This document shows positions 19,388 to 28,903 of a stretch of DNA of 64,000 nt, in pieces. The notes beneath the pieces were generated by a model. It did no database searches. It saw nothing but the letters and a program-made list of their open reading frames with translations, and was not told the origin of the DNA. Numbering within the stretch: the stretch's first letter is position 1; each line of letters opens with the position of its first letter. Location of the stretch: positions 310,001-374,000 of the forward strand of contig NZ_SSOM01000067.1 in assembly GCF_029871235.1 (NCBI RefSeq), given 5' to 3'. The stretch is from Pseudomonas sp. BN411. GTDB lineage: Bacteria; Pseudomonadota; Gammaproteobacteria; Pseudomonadales; Pseudomonadaceae. The translations under genes and the position numbers were made by a program.

Positions 19388-19430
19388 GGGGGGCGCTACA
19401 GGTCCGCAACGCCCCACGAGGCGGATGTCG

Positions 19431-19514
19431 GCGCCCTACGTTGGGCTTCGCTCAGCTCAACCTACAAGAGCAAGTAGGTTGTGGGTGAGCACCGCGACGC
19501 CCAACGCGTCCTAT
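19431..19514. repeat. Cluster of GTAGGTTG-type intergenic palindromes
   Basis: Inverted segments built from GTAGGTTG / CAACCTAC and TTGGGCTTCGCTCAGC recur in this gap between convergent kup and the cytochrome gene. A related copy with the same core lies at 50499-50566. Confidence 0.65.
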
Positions 19515-19525
19515 GTCACGAGGGG

Positions 19526-20074
19526 TCAGCTGCGTCCCGGCAGCATCCGCACCAGGGTGTTGTCGCGGCTCACGTAGTGGTGGAACAGCGCTGCAACGGC
19601 GTGCAGACCGATCAGCCAGTAGCCGGCGGTGCCCGCCAGTTCGTGGAGCTCCTTGATTTCTCCGGCCAGTTCCTTGTTCGGGCCGATCAGCCCTGGCAGT
19701 TCCAGGCCGAAGAAGGGAACGGTCTTGCCGGCGGCGCTGAGAATCAGCCAGCCGGCCAGGGGCGTGCCGATCATCAGGGCGTAGAGCGCCAGGTGCATGA
19801 ACTTGGCCACAAGGTTCTGCAAGCTCGTCGGGGCGGGCTGGATGGCCGGGGTGGGGGAGATCATCCTGCCGATCAGACGCAGCCAGACCAGGAAGAACAC
19901 CGCCATGCCGAGCATGAAGTGCCATTGCTTGAGCAGGTCGCGGGTTTCGCTGCCTTTGGGAAAGTTGCCCTTGAGTTCGATGCAGGCGTAAACCGCTGCG
20001 ATCAGTACCAGCATCAGCCAGTGCAGGGCGATGGACAGGCTCCCATAGCGGGAAGGCGCGTTCTTGAGACTCAT
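19526..20074 (-). CDS. Cytochrome b561
   Basis: Di-haem inner-membrane protein of 182 residues with four membrane helices, belonging to the Ni-hydrogenase/b561 group. Histidines able to bind haem stand in IALHWLML, KQWHFMLG, KFMHLALY and LHAVAALFHHY. It accepts electrons from ubiquinol or superoxide in related E. coli proteins (CybB). The start MSLKNAPSRYG has GAGG six bases upstream; a frame open 83 codons further is not coding in style. Confidence 0.9.
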   Translation of the reverse strand: MSLKNAPSRYGSLSIALHWLMLVLIAAVYACIELKGNFPKGSETRDLLKQWHFMLGMAVFFLVWLRLIGRMISPTPAIQPAPTSLQNLVAKFMHLALYALMIGTPLAGWLILSAAGKTVPFFGLELPGLIGPNKELAGEIKELHELAGTAGYWLIGLHAVAALFHHYVSRDNTLVRMLPGRS

Positions 20075-20151
20075 CAGGTACCTCTTTCTCGTCTTAAGGC
20101 GAAACGGTCGGGCAGGATAACCGCGTTGCCTTAAGCGAATCTGAACCTGGA

Positions 20152-21423
20152 TCAATCCTTTGCAACGGACTCCTGGCGTTTCGCAACCGCTGCCAGCAGT
20201 TTCTCCGCCAATGCCGGGTAGTTTTCGTCGTAATGGTGTCCTCCCGGCAGTTCGAGATTTTCCCCGACGGCGCCCGGCTGGGTGCAGCCGCTCTCGCTGA
20301 TCTCTTCCTTGCCGAACACGCAAAGCACCTTGCTTGCCGGCAGCTTAGCCAGTTCCGGACCGGTGGCGGCTTCCTGGCCAGCCTTGCCGAGCCAGCCCTG
20401 AACCTCGATCTCGAAGCTGCCACTGCGGGCGAGCGCCAGCAGGAGAATGGCGTCCACCTGGTCCTGGTCGGCCTTGGGCAGCCGGTTGTAGAACGCCGGC
20501 AGCACGTCCGCGCCGAAGGAGTAGCCCGCCAGCACGAAACGCTTGGCGCCCCACTTTTCGCGGTATTCCTTCATCAGACGGCTGAGGTCGGCGGCACCCT
20601 GTTCGGGGTTCTTGTGCTGCCAGAAGTAGCGAAGCGCGTCGATGCCCACCACCGGGTAGTCGCGCTTGGCCATTTCGTCGGCCACCGCGCGGTCGAGATC
20701 GCGCCAGCCGCCATCGCCGGAATAGAACAGGGTGACGGTCCCGGTGGAGTGAGTGGCGGGCACTTCCACCACCGGCAGCGGCTCGCCCTGGCCTTGCAGC
20801 AGGCTTTGCAGGCGTTGCTGCAGCAGTTGCGTGAGGCTGGTGTCGTAGTCGCTGATCAGGGTTTCGGCATTGGACTGATTGCGCGCGAAGGCAGCGCTGG
20901 GGTCGTCCGGGTTGTCGTTCCAGGCGGCCAGCCAGTGGCCGTGGGGCGCCGTTTGCGGCAAGGCAGCGGGGCAGTCCGGGGTGTCCAGGCTGAAGTCGAT
21001 GGACAGGGCTTGGGCGTTGTCGTTGTCCTGCTCGGCCAGCCAGCGCCAGGCGAATGAGGCCCCAGCGCCGATACCCGCTACCAGGGTCGGTTCGCCGTCC
21101 AGGGTTTTGCGGGCTTGTTGCAGGCGTTCCTGTTGCGCCGCGCAGTCCGAGGCCGGCAGGTCCAGCTGTAGCAGGCGGGCATTGCTGCTGCGGGCCAGGG
21201 CCAGCAGGTCGGCGTCGGCCAGGCGCTGGTCGCCGCTGGCCAACAGCAGCACGCGGTGTTGGACGGCTCCGGCAGGGTTGGCAAGGGTCATGGGGCTGCC
21301 GTCAGAAGCCTTCAGGCTTTCCAGCTTTGCCTGGGGCGTGGGACGGCTCCAGAACAGCAGGGTCGCGCCCACCAGCAGGACGATCAGGATCAGCAGCAGG
21401 TGTCGCCAGTTGCGTTTGAGCAT
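20152..21423 (-). CDS. virJ: VirJ/AcvB-family lipid hydrolase (aminoacyl-phosphatidylglycerol hydrolase)
   Basis: Periplasm-facing protein of 423 residues: N-terminal membrane anchor (LLLILIVLLVGATLLFW, residues about 10-26), a middle domain, and an alpha/beta-hydrolase C-terminal domain with nucleophile motif GYSFGAD. It lies seven bases downstream of mprF. In P. aeruginosa the homologous pair PA0919-PA0920 makes and hydrolyses alanyl-phosphatidylglycerol, so the same is inferred here. The ATG is preferred to a GTG two codons upstream because GAGG lies five bases before the ATG and overlaps the GTG. Confidence 0.87.
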   Translation of the reverse strand: MLKRNWRHLLLILIVLLVGATLLFWSRPTPQAKLESLKASDGSPMTLANPAGAVQHRVLLLASGDQRLADADLLALARSSNARLLQLDLPASDCAAQQERLQQARKTLDGEPTLVAGIGAGASFAWRWLAEQDNDNAQALSIDFSLDTPDCPAALPQTAPHGHWLAAWNDNPDDPSAAFARNQSNAETLISDYDTSLTQLLQQRLQSLLQGQGEPLPVVEVPATHSTGTVTLFYSGDGGWRDLDRAVADEMAKRDYPVVGIDALRYFWQHKNPEQGAADLSRLMKEYREKWGAKRFVLAGYSFGADVLPAFYNRLPKADQDQVDAILLLALARSGSFEIEVQGWLGKAGQEAATGPELAKLPASKVLCVFGKEEISESGCTQPGAVGENLELPGGHHYDENYPALAEKLLAAVAKRQESVAKD

Positions 21424-21430
21424 GTGCACC

Positions 21431-24076
21431 TCAGCGTTTGACCAGGCCGGTGAAGCCGCCGGCGATCAGCGCGGCGGTGTCGGCCAGCGCCACCAGCGGG
21501 TCGAGGCCGGCGGGCACGGCCATGTAGCGCGGCTCCCACTCGGGCTGGAATTTCTCCTTGAAGCGGCGCAGTCCCTGGAAGTTATAGAACTGCTCGCCGC
21601 GGCGGAACACCAGCGCGCCGAGGCGCTGGGTCAAGGGGGCACCACGACGGGGCTGGAGGCCGGCGAGCGGCACCATGCCCAGGCTGAAGCGGGCATGGCC
21701 GCGTTCCTTGTAGTGCAGCAGCAGGCTGAGCATCAGGAATTCCATGGTCAGCTTCGGTGCGTGAGGATGCACGCGCATCAGGTCGATGCTGGACAGGGTG
21801 TTGCCTTCGGTTTCCAGCAGGTTGGCGAAGGCCACCGGCTTGCCCTCGAACTGGATGGTGGCGATACGGAAATGCTTCAGGTAGTCCGGGTCGAAGCGGC
21901 CGAGGGAGAAGCCTTTCTCCCGTGCCTGCTTGCCCTGCATCCAGGCGTCGGAAATGGACTGCAACTGCTCCAGGGGCGCGGTTCCGACTTCATAGATCTG
22001 CAGGCTGAGCCCGTCGCGTTGGCCACGGCTCAAGGTGTAGCGCAGGTCCTTCATTGCCTTGTTCTTGGCGTCGAGGTCGAAGCGGGGCAGGTCGACCCGC
22101 GCTTCCTCGCCGAGCTTCAGGGCGGACAGGCCGATGTCCATGTAATAGGGCAGGTTCTCCGCACGTACCTGGTAGAACACCGGCCGGGCGTGGTGATGGT
22201 CGCAGAGGTCACGGAACTGCCAGATCAGCTCGGCGCGGCGGTGGGACGGGCCGATGGGGTCGAACAGCGCTACCAGGCTGCGGCCACGGCGGGCATACAT
22301 GAGGAAGGCGTCGCCCAGGGGATGGAAAAGCAGGGCTTTGTCGCCGGTCAGCACCAGGCCGCCATCGGGCTGGTCGGAACTGCGGATCACCTCGGCGGCG
22401 CGCTCCAGCTCTTCATCGGTCGGCTCGTGGATGGTCGGCGGCACCGGTCGCAGCAGCCAGGCCAGGGCGATGCCGGCCAGCAGCAGGCCGCTGGCCAGGG
22501 AAGCGCGTAGGGCGCGCGGCGCGTCGCCGTCCACCGCGAATTGCCACCAGAGTTCATGGTCGTAGGGCACGTCCTGGAAGGCGAAGAACATCAGCCAGAG
22601 GGCCGCGATCAGCACGCAGGCGCTGGCCGCCAGGTTGATCGGCGAGAAGGGCATCTCCAGCAGGCGACTGGGGCGGTAGAACGCTGCACGGAATATCGCC
22701 AGCAGCACGGCGGTCATGCTCAGCAGGCTGGCTTCTTCCCAGTCGAAGCCCTTGAGCAGGGACAGGCCGGCGCCGGTCAGCAGCAGTACCACGGTCAGCG
22801 CCCAGGCCGCCGACAGGCGATGGCGCAACCCGTGGGCCAGCAGCAGGCAGAGCACCCCGACCAGGCTGGCGGCCAGGTGCGAGGCGTCGATCAGGCGATG
22901 GGGGATCAGGAAGCTCAGGTGTTCCAGGCGGGTGTCCACCGCCGGGGTGACGCCGGAGAACAGCAGCACCACACCGGACAGGAACACCAGCAGCGACAGT
23001 ACCGGCGCGGCCAGGCCGGAGGCGGCGCGCAATGCCTGGCGGCCGGCGGGGAACAGGCGCTGCGCCTCATTGGCGAGCAACAGCAGGCAGGCCAGCACCA
23101 GTGGCAGGCCGACGTAGATCAGGCGGTAGAGCAGCAGGGCGGCCGCCAGGGGGGCAGCACCCAGTTGGCCGGCGAAGGCCGCCAGCAGAACGGCTTCGAA
23201 CACGCCGACCCCGCCTGGAACGTGGCTGAGTACGCCAGCGGCCAGGGCCAGCATGTAGACCAGCAGGAAGGCGCCGAGCGGTGGTGCGTCGGGCAGTAGC
23301 ACGTAGAGCACGCAAGCGGCGGCGCAGACGTCCACTACCGTGATCAGTAGTTGCAGCGCTGACAGGCGCAGGCCGGGCAGGCGCACGCTGCGGTTGCCCA
23401 GGCGGATGTCGATGCAGCCGGGCACCGGTGGTTCGGGAGCGCGCTGGCGCGAGATCCAGAAGACCAGCCCAGCGCCGGCCAGCAGTACGCCCACGGCCAT
23501 GAAGATCACCAGGCTTTCCGGCAGGCCCAGGGCGATCGAGGCGGCGGCCGGGGCACTCAGGGCGGCCAGCGCCGCCAGCGGCGGGAGCGCCGAGCCCAGG
23601 GCGAGGCTGGCGAACAGGGTGATGCGGGCGATGTCGCCGGCGCCGAGGTTATCGCGCCCGTACAGGCGGAAACGTACGGAGCCGCCGGTGAGCATCGACA
23701 GGCCGATGGCGTTGCCCACGCCCGACGCGCAGAAGCTGCCCAGCGCCATGCGCTGCAAGGGCAGGTGCACACCGGCGAAACGGCAGCCGGACCATTCGTA
23801 GCCTATGTAGGCGATGAAGCTGACAGCAGTGGCGCCCAGGGCCAGCAGCAGGCTGGTGCCGGGTACATCGGCAATGGCGGAGCGCAGTGCATCCGGGTCG
23901 AGTTCCCGCAACAGGTGCCAGCACGCCAGCAGGCCGAGGATGAACACCAGCAGGGTGAAGGCGATGACGATCCACTGCCGATAGGCTGTGAGGCTGTCGA
24001 GCCAGCGGATCTGGGCGGATTCTTCGTTGAGTTGGCCGTTGGCCGGCTTTTCCACTGGCGGGGTGTTGGCGCGCAT
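21431..24076 (-). CDS. mprF: Phosphatidylglycerol aminoacyl transferase/flippase MprF
   Basis: Integral membrane protein of 881 residues, the same length as P. aeruginosa PA0920. The N-terminal half (to about residue 530) holds about fourteen hydrophobic helices (flippase domain). The C-terminal half is a DUF2156 aminoacyl-transferase domain with blocks such as LFHPLGDAFLMYARRGRSLV and FSLGRFDPDYLKHF. It moves Ala (or Lys) from charged tRNA to phosphatidylglycerol, lowering surface charge and sensitivity to cationic peptides. The start MRANTPPVEK has AGAGG seven bases before it; an ATG nine codons upstream is rejected. Co-transcribed with virJ. Confidence 0.93.
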   Translation of the reverse strand: MRANTPPVEKPANGQLNEESAQIRWLDSLTAYRQWIVIAFTLLVFILGLLACWHLLRELDPDALRSAIADVPGTSLLLALGATAVSFIAYIGYEWSGCRFAGVHLPLQRMALGSFCASGVGNAIGLSMLTGGSVRFRLYGRDNLGAGDIARITLFASLALGSALPPLAALAALSAPAAASIALGLPESLVIFMAVGVLLAGAGLVFWISRQRAPEPPVPGCIDIRLGNRSVRLPGLRLSALQLLITVVDVCAAACVLYVLLPDAPPLGAFLLVYMLALAAGVLSHVPGGVGVFEAVLLAAFAGQLGAAPLAAALLLYRLIYVGLPLVLACLLLLANEAQRLFPAGRQALRAASGLAAPVLSLLVFLSGVVLLFSGVTPAVDTRLEHLSFLIPHRLIDASHLAASLVGVLCLLLAHGLRHRLSAAWALTVVLLLTGAGLSLLKGFDWEEASLLSMTAVLLAIFRAAFYRPSRLLEMPFSPINLAASACVLIAALWLMFFAFQDVPYDHELWWQFAVDGDAPRALRASLASGLLLAGIALAWLLRPVPPTIHEPTDEELERAAEVIRSSDQPDGGLVLTGDKALLFHPLGDAFLMYARRGRSLVALFDPIGPSHRRAELIWQFRDLCDHHHARPVFYQVRAENLPYYMDIGLSALKLGEEARVDLPRFDLDAKNKAMKDLRYTLSRGQRDGLSLQIYEVGTAPLEQLQSISDAWMQGKQAREKGFSLGRFDPDYLKHFRIATIQFEGKPVAFANLLETEGNTLSSIDLMRVHPHAPKLTMEFLMLSLLLHYKERGHARFSLGMVPLAGLQPRRGAPLTQRLGALVFRRGEQFYNFQGLRRFKEKFQPEWEPRYMAVPAGLDPLVALADTAALIAGGFTGLVKR

Positions 24077-24291
24077 CGAGCACCTCTGGGCAATGTGCGC
24101 CACTGAGTGTGGGCGCCGACAGCAAGTTCCAAGTGTCTGGCAGAACTTTTTCTTCGCCGGCCTTTCGATGGTCTAGCGCGCAAAAACGGCCGGGTGCACC
24201 GGCAAGTCTAGGCGAGCAGGGAGTCCCGCCGCTGCGGGAAGTCGGGGAGCGTCAGGGGAGGGCGGCAATTTGCCGCGCGACGGCCCGCCGG

Positions 24292-26697
24292 TCAGTGCCA
24301 GACCGAGCGGGTCTCCCAGTCGCGGAACTGTTCGGCTGGAATCGGCTGACTGATCTTGTAGCCCTGGGCGATGTCGCAGCCGTATTGGCCGAGCTGGTTG
24401 AAGGTCAACTGGTCCTCCACCCCTTCGGCCACCACCGTCAGGTCCAGGTTGTGGGCCAGTTCGATGATGGAGCGGACGATCTTCGCCGACCCCGCGTTGG
24501 TGGTCATGCCACTGACGAAGGACTGGTCGATCTTCAGCGAGTCCACCGGCAGCCTCTGCAGGTAGGCCAGGGACGAATAGCCGGTGCCGAAGTCGTCGAT
24601 GGTCAGGTGCGCATCCAGGTCCTTGAGTGCCGACAGGGTCTGCTGCGAGGCCGCCGGATCTTCCATCAGCGCGCTTTCGGTCAGCTCGAACTCGATCCAG
24701 TGGGGTTTGGCGCCCCAGGTGGCGAAGGAGCCCTGGATGCGTTCCAGCAGCCGCGGGTCGCGCAGGTCGTGGGCAGAGAGATTGACCGAAATGGGGCGCT
24801 CATCTCCCTCTTCATGCCAGGCATAACGCTGGCCCAGTGCGGTATCCAGCACCCAGAGGGTCAGTGGGGTGATAAGGCCGGTGTTCTCGGCCAGTCGCAC
24901 GAACTCGTCGGGCGGCAGCATGCCGTGTTGGGGATGGCGCCAGCGCACCAGCGCCTCGGTGCCGCACACGCGATTGCTGGCGATCTCTACCTTGGGCTGG
25001 TAGTAGAGCAGCAGTTCGTTGCGGTCTATGGCGCGGCGCAGGTCGCCCATCAGCGTCAGGTGCTGGGCGCACTCCTGATCGAGGCCGCCCTGGAACACCG
25101 CGAAGCCGGCATTGGAGCGCTTGGCCTGTTCCATCGCGCTGCCGGAGCGGCGGATCAGGGCTTCCGGTGCCGTGCCGTGGCCGGGGTAGAGGGCGATGCC
25201 GATGCTGGCCCGTGCTTCCAGATAGAGGCCGGAGAGTTCAACTGGGTCGTAGAGCGCCATGAGTATTTGCTTGGCCAGTTGCGAGGCGTGCTCGGCGCCG
25301 CCATTGGGCATGAGCACGGCGAATTCGCATTCGCCCATTCGCGCCACCGTGCGTTCTGCCCCCACCACCTGCTTCAGGCGGGAGGCGATTTCGATCTGCA
25401 GGCGGTCGCCTTCTCGATAACCGAGGGTTTCGTTGATTTCCTGGTTGCGGGCGATCTCCAGGTGCAGCAGGCCGAAGGGGCGGCGCTCCTGGCGGGCATT
25501 GGCGATGGCGGTATCGAGCAGTTCGCGCAGGCGCACGCGGTTGGGCAGGCCGGTCAATGCGTCTTCATAGGCCATGCGGCGGATGGTCGACTCGGCTTCC
25601 ACCGCACGGGCGCGGGTGCGCAGGGTGGAGATGCCGAAGCCCAGGTCATGGGCCGTGGCCAGCAGCAGTTCAACTTCCTTCTCATCGAATGCATCGGCGT
25701 GCTCGGCCATGATCACCAGCATGCCGATGACTGTGTCTTCCACCTTGAGGGGCAGGGCCAACGCCGACGCGAAGCCATATTCACGAGCCTCTTCATGAAG
25801 CGCGGCTTCCGGGTCGTTGAGCAGGTCACGCAGTACCAGCGGGTCGCCCGCCTGCAAGGCGGTTTCCAGCTGGCCATGGAAGCTGCCGTCATGGCCCCCC
25901 GCGCCCCACCCCTGGCAGATGCCATTGGCCGCGTTGCAGGCCATCACCTTGTATGGGCGCACCGGGTCGTCCTGGCGGTAGTCGACCCAGGCTTGGCGAT
26001 AGCCGCATTCATCCACCAGGACCCGGCAGATTTCCGTCAGCAGCGGTGCTTCGCTGGTGGCATGGATCACCGCATGATTAACCGCGACCCGGGTGGCCAG
26101 GGCGCGGTTGAGGGCTTCCACCTGCTGCTCGGCCTGCCGGCGTCGGGCCTTGATGCGCAGGGCCTGGAGGCCGAAGGCCATGTCGTCGGCGGCTTCACTG
26201 AGCAGTGCCAGTTCCCGTTCACCGAAGGCATCGGGCTCCTTGGCGCAGATGGCCAGGGCGCCGAAAATCTCGCCGTCTACCCGCAGGGGCAGGGACAGGA
26301 CCGAGGCAATGCCGTGGGTGATGGCGCTCTCCCGCCAGGGGCTGAGCCTGGGGTCTGTGAGGATATTGCGCGTGATGGTCGGGACGCCGGTGCGGATGGC
26401 GGTACCGGTGGTGCCGCGTCCGCGTTCGCGATCGGCCCAGGTGATGTTGAGCGAGTCGACATACGCCTTGTCGAGTCCAATGTGAGCCAGGGGCGTCACC
26501 GACTGTGCTTCGTCATGTTCGGCCCGTCCCACCCAGGCCATGCGATAGCCGCCTTCCTCCACCACCACCCGGCAGATTTCCTTGAACAGGAAGCACGGGT
26601 CTTCGGCGCGCAATAGGGCTCGATTGCATCCGCTCAGCGTACGCAGCGCGCGGTTCAGGTATTCGACTTCCTCACTGGAGGCGCAGTAACCGGACAT
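24292..26697 (-). CDS. Dual-GAF, degenerate GGDEF, EAL protein (c-di-GMP phosphodiesterase)
   Basis: Cytoplasmic signalling protein of 801 residues with two tandem GAF sensor domains (about 30-190 and 205-360), a GGDEF domain and an EAL domain. The cyclase signature is changed to GECEF at residues 455-459, so diguanylate cyclase activity is unlikely; this domain may sense GTP. The EAL domain looks active: EAL at 581-583 (TEALVRWRHP), DDFGTGYSSL and VVAEGVE. It is therefore predicted to hydrolyse c-di-GMP in response to GAF ligands. The start MSGYCASSEEVE is used; the frame is open upstream into the tRNA terminator. Confidence 0.88.
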   Translation of the reverse strand: MSGYCASSEEVEYLNRALRTLSGCNRALLRAEDPCFLFKEICRVVVEEGGYRMAWVGRAEHDEAQSVTPLAHIGLDKAYVDSLNITWADRERGRGTTGTAIRTGVPTITRNILTDPRLSPWRESAITHGIASVLSLPLRVDGEIFGALAICAKEPDAFGERELALLSEAADDMAFGLQALRIKARRRQAEQQVEALNRALATRVAVNHAVIHATSEAPLLTEICRVLVDECGYRQAWVDYRQDDPVRPYKVMACNAANGICQGWGAGGHDGSFHGQLETALQAGDPLVLRDLLNDPEAALHEEAREYGFASALALPLKVEDTVIGMLVIMAEHADAFDEKEVELLLATAHDLGFGISTLRTRARAVEAESTIRRMAYEDALTGLPNRVRLRELLDTAIANARQERRPFGLLHLEIARNQEINETLGYREGDRLQIEIASRLKQVVGAERTVARMGECEFAVLMPNGGAEHASQLAKQILMALYDPVELSGLYLEARASIGIALYPGHGTAPEALIRRSGSAMEQAKRSNAGFAVFQGGLDQECAQHLTLMGDLRRAIDRNELLLYYQPKVEIASNRVCGTEALVRWRHPQHGMLPPDEFVRLAENTGLITPLTLWVLDTALGQRYAWHEEGDERPISVNLSAHDLRDPRLLERIQGSFATWGAKPHWIEFELTESALMEDPAASQQTLSALKDLDAHLTIDDFGTGYSSLAYLQRLPVDSLKIDQSFVSGMTTNAGSAKIVRSIIELAHNLDLTVVAEGVEDQLTFNQLGQYGCDIAQGYKISQPIPAEQFRDWETRSVWH

Positions 26698-26806
26698 GGC
26701 GAACCTCCACCAGGTGGACAGGTGCGCTTCAAGTATAGAAGTCGGGACTTTTCCGGATGGGGGACTGACGAGCAGCCTTGACGGACGGAGGAGGGAGGCG
26801 GAAACG

Positions 26807-26836
26807 AAAAAGGCCACTCCGAAGAGTGGCCTTTTT
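26807..26836 (-). terminator. Terminator of tRNA-fMet copy A
   Basis: Perfect stem AAAAAGGCCACT / AGTGGCCTTTTT with a 6-base loop, six bases past the CCA end of the tRNA. Confidence 0.92.
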
Positions 26837-26842
26837 GGAAAC

Positions 26843-26919
<77 letters not shown>

Positions 26920-26997
26920 GCGGCAATTCTACAGTTCTGCGGAGGGCTGTCAAACGATTTCTTTCATTTAAATCAAATACTTATTTCGACCCAAACG

Positions 26998-27027
26998 AAA
27001 AAGGCCACTCCGAAGAGTGGCCTTTTT
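26998..27027 (-). terminator. Terminator of tRNA-fMet copy B
   Basis: The stem is identical to that following copy A, placed seven bases past the CCA end. Confidence 0.92.
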
Positions 27028-27034
27028 CTAATGT

Positions 27035-27111
<77 letters not shown>

Positions 27112-27298
27112 GCGGCAATTCTACAGTTCTGCGAGGGGCTGTCAAACGATTTCGCAGAAAAATTCTTTTTCCCTCAAATATTTAGCAATCGGGTGAGGTG
27201 AAGGGGCGCTGCCCGGACGTGTGCTAGAGCGGCTGGAGAGGGCTCGGGCTGCGGTATCATCGCCTGCTATCCGAACCGCCCTCGCACCACCGATCACC

Positions 27299-28354
27299 AT
27301 GCCGCAACGAAAGATCATCCACATTGACTGCGACTGCTTCTACGCCGCCATCGAGATGCGCGACGACCCGTCGCTGGCGGGTAAACCCCTGGCGGTTGGC
27401 GGCTCGCCGGACAAGCGTGGGGTCGTAGCGACCTGCAACTACGATGCCCGCGCCTACGGTGTACGTTCGGCGATGCCGATGCGGACGGCGGTCAAGCTGT
27501 GTCCGGACCTGACCATCGTCCGGCCGCGCATGGATGTGTACAAGGCGGTGTCGCGGCAGATCCATCAGATATTCCGCGACTTCACCGAGATCATCGAACC
27601 GCTGTCCCTCGACGAGGCCTACCTGGACGTTTCCGACAGCCCGCATTTCAACGGCAGCGCCACGCGCATCGCCCAGGAAATTCGTCGGCGCGTCGCCTCC
27701 GAGTTGCATATCACGGTGTCTGCCGGGGTGGCGCCGAACAAGTTCATCGCCAAGATCGCCAGCGACTGGCGCAAGCCGGACGGGATGTTCGTGGTCACGC
27801 CGGACCAGGTGGATGAGTTCGTTGCCGCACTGCCGGTGAGCAAGCTGCACGGCGTGGGCAAGGTGACGGCGGAGAAGATGGCGCGCCTCGGCATACGTAC
27901 CTGCGCCGACCTGCGCGACTGGAACAAGCTGGCGCTGGCGCGGGAGTTCGGCAGTTTTGGCGAGCGGCTCTATAACCTGGCCCGTGGCCAGGATGACCGC
28001 ATCGTGCAGGTGGACAGCAGGCGGCAGTCCATCAGCGTGGAAAACACCTACGACCAGGACCTGCCCAATCTGGATGCCTGCCTGGAACAACTGCCGGCAC
28101 TACTGGATGAGCTGCGTGGGCGCATGGCGCGCCTGGACAGCAGCTATAAGCCTGACAAGCCCTTCGTGAAGCTGAAGTTCCACGACTTCACCCAGACCAC
28201 CCTGGAACAGGCCGGCGCCCGCCGCGACCTGGACAGTTACCGGCAATTGCTCAGCGCGGCCTTCGCCCGTGGCGACAAGCCGGTGCGGTTGATCGGGGTA
28301 GGGGTGCGTTTGCAGGACCTGCGTGGCGCAGTCGAGCAGCTCAACCTCTTCTAA
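27299..28354 (+). CDS. dinB: DNA polymerase IV DinB
   Basis: Y-family translesion polymerase of 351 residues. The palm metal ligands are in IHIDCDCFYAAIE (residues 8-20) and SLDEAYLD (D105, E106); helix-hairpin-helix and little-finger domains follow. It ends in a QLNLF-like peptide (EQLNLF), the beta-clamp-binding motif. The start MPQRKIIHIDCD is the family start. No LexA box is visible in the preceding 190 bases, so SOS control is not supported from this sequence. Confidence 0.96.
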   Translation: MPQRKIIHIDCDCFYAAIEMRDDPSLAGKPLAVGGSPDKRGVVATCNYDARAYGVRSAMPMRTAVKLCPDLTIVRPRMDVYKAVSRQIHQIFRDFTEIIEPLSLDEAYLDVSDSPHFNGSATRIAQEIRRRVASELHITVSAGVAPNKFIAKIASDWRKPDGMFVVTPDQVDEFVAALPVSKLHGVGKVTAEKMARLGIRTCADLRDWNKLALAREFGSFGERLYNLARGQDDRIVQVDSRRQSISVENTYDQDLPNLDACLEQLPALLDELRGRMARLDSSYKPDKPFVKLKFHDFTQTTLEQAGARRDLDSYRQLLSAAFARGDKPVRLIGVGVRLQDLRGAVEQLNLF

Positions 28355-28374
28355 GGCACGGCCTGCTTTTATCG

Positions 28375-28470
28375 GTAGGGGCGAATTCATTCGCCAAGGG
28401 CAGCAACGCTGCCCCACGCGACTTCTGAGGGCAGACCTTCGGTCTGCTTGGCGAATGAATTCGCCCCTAC
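28375..28470. repeat. REPIN: inverted pair of REP sequences (GTAGGGGCGAATTCATTCGCC family)
   Basis: Perfect 24-base inverted arms at 28375-28398 and 28447-28470. The 48-base centre contains two further hairpins (GGCAGC-AAC-GCTGCC near 28399-28413 and GCAGACC-TTC-GGTCTGC near 28431-28447). A single arm of the same family lies at 52068-52089. Confidence 0.9.
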
Positions 28471-28495
28471 AAGAGAGGGGATCGACGCGGCGAGC

Positions 28496-28903
28496 TCAAC
28501 CTTCCACCGGCCACAGCCGGATCGCCTTGCCCTCGGCCGGCCACAGTCGGAGCTGGTCGATGGGGGAGATGTCCCAGCGCTGCACCTTGCCCAGGGCGTC
28601 GAGGAAGCGTTGTTCCTGTTCCATCAGCGCGGGCGCGCACATCTTGCGAGTGCTGCCGGCGGCGCCGAAGGTCAGCTTGTCGCCTTCCATCGTGTAGGAA
28701 GCGAACCAGTGGTTGCAGCCGGCGTTGCCATAGGCGCGGTTGCCGTCGCCCAGGGTGATGGTCAGGTGACTGTTATCAATCAGCGGGCGCTCGCCGATCC
28801 ATTCCACCTGGTAGGTCGTGCCGGTTTCCAGTTGCGGACTATCGCTGGCGCAGCCGGTGATGGCGGCGGCCAGAACGGCCAGCAGCAGGGTATTCCGGGT
28901 CAT
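28496..28903 (-). CDS. META-domain lipoprotein (HslJ-like)
   Basis: Outer-envelope lipoprotein of 135 residues: signal MTRNTLLLAVLAAAITGC with lipobox ITGC at Cys18, then one META domain with the typical GNAGCNHWFASYTMEGDKLTF and STRKMCAPALMEQEQRFLDAL. E. coli HslJ, with the same domain, is linked to heat and novobiocin tolerance. The ATG overlaps the stop of the upstream zinc-ribbon gene (ATGA) and has AGGAGG upstream, so translation is coupled. Confidence 0.87.
   Translation of the reverse strand: MTRNTLLLAVLAAAITGCASDSPQLETGTTYQVEWIGERPLIDNSHLTITLGDGNRAYGNAGCNHWFASYTMEGDKLTFGAAGSTRKMCAPALMEQEQRFLDALGKVQRWDISPIDQLRLWPAEGKAIRLWPVEG

Noticed and set aside
24109-26616. 835-codon open frame opposite the GAF-GGDEF-EAL gene
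   Set aside because: Same bias effect; the minus strand has clear GAF, GGDEF-like and EAL motifs.
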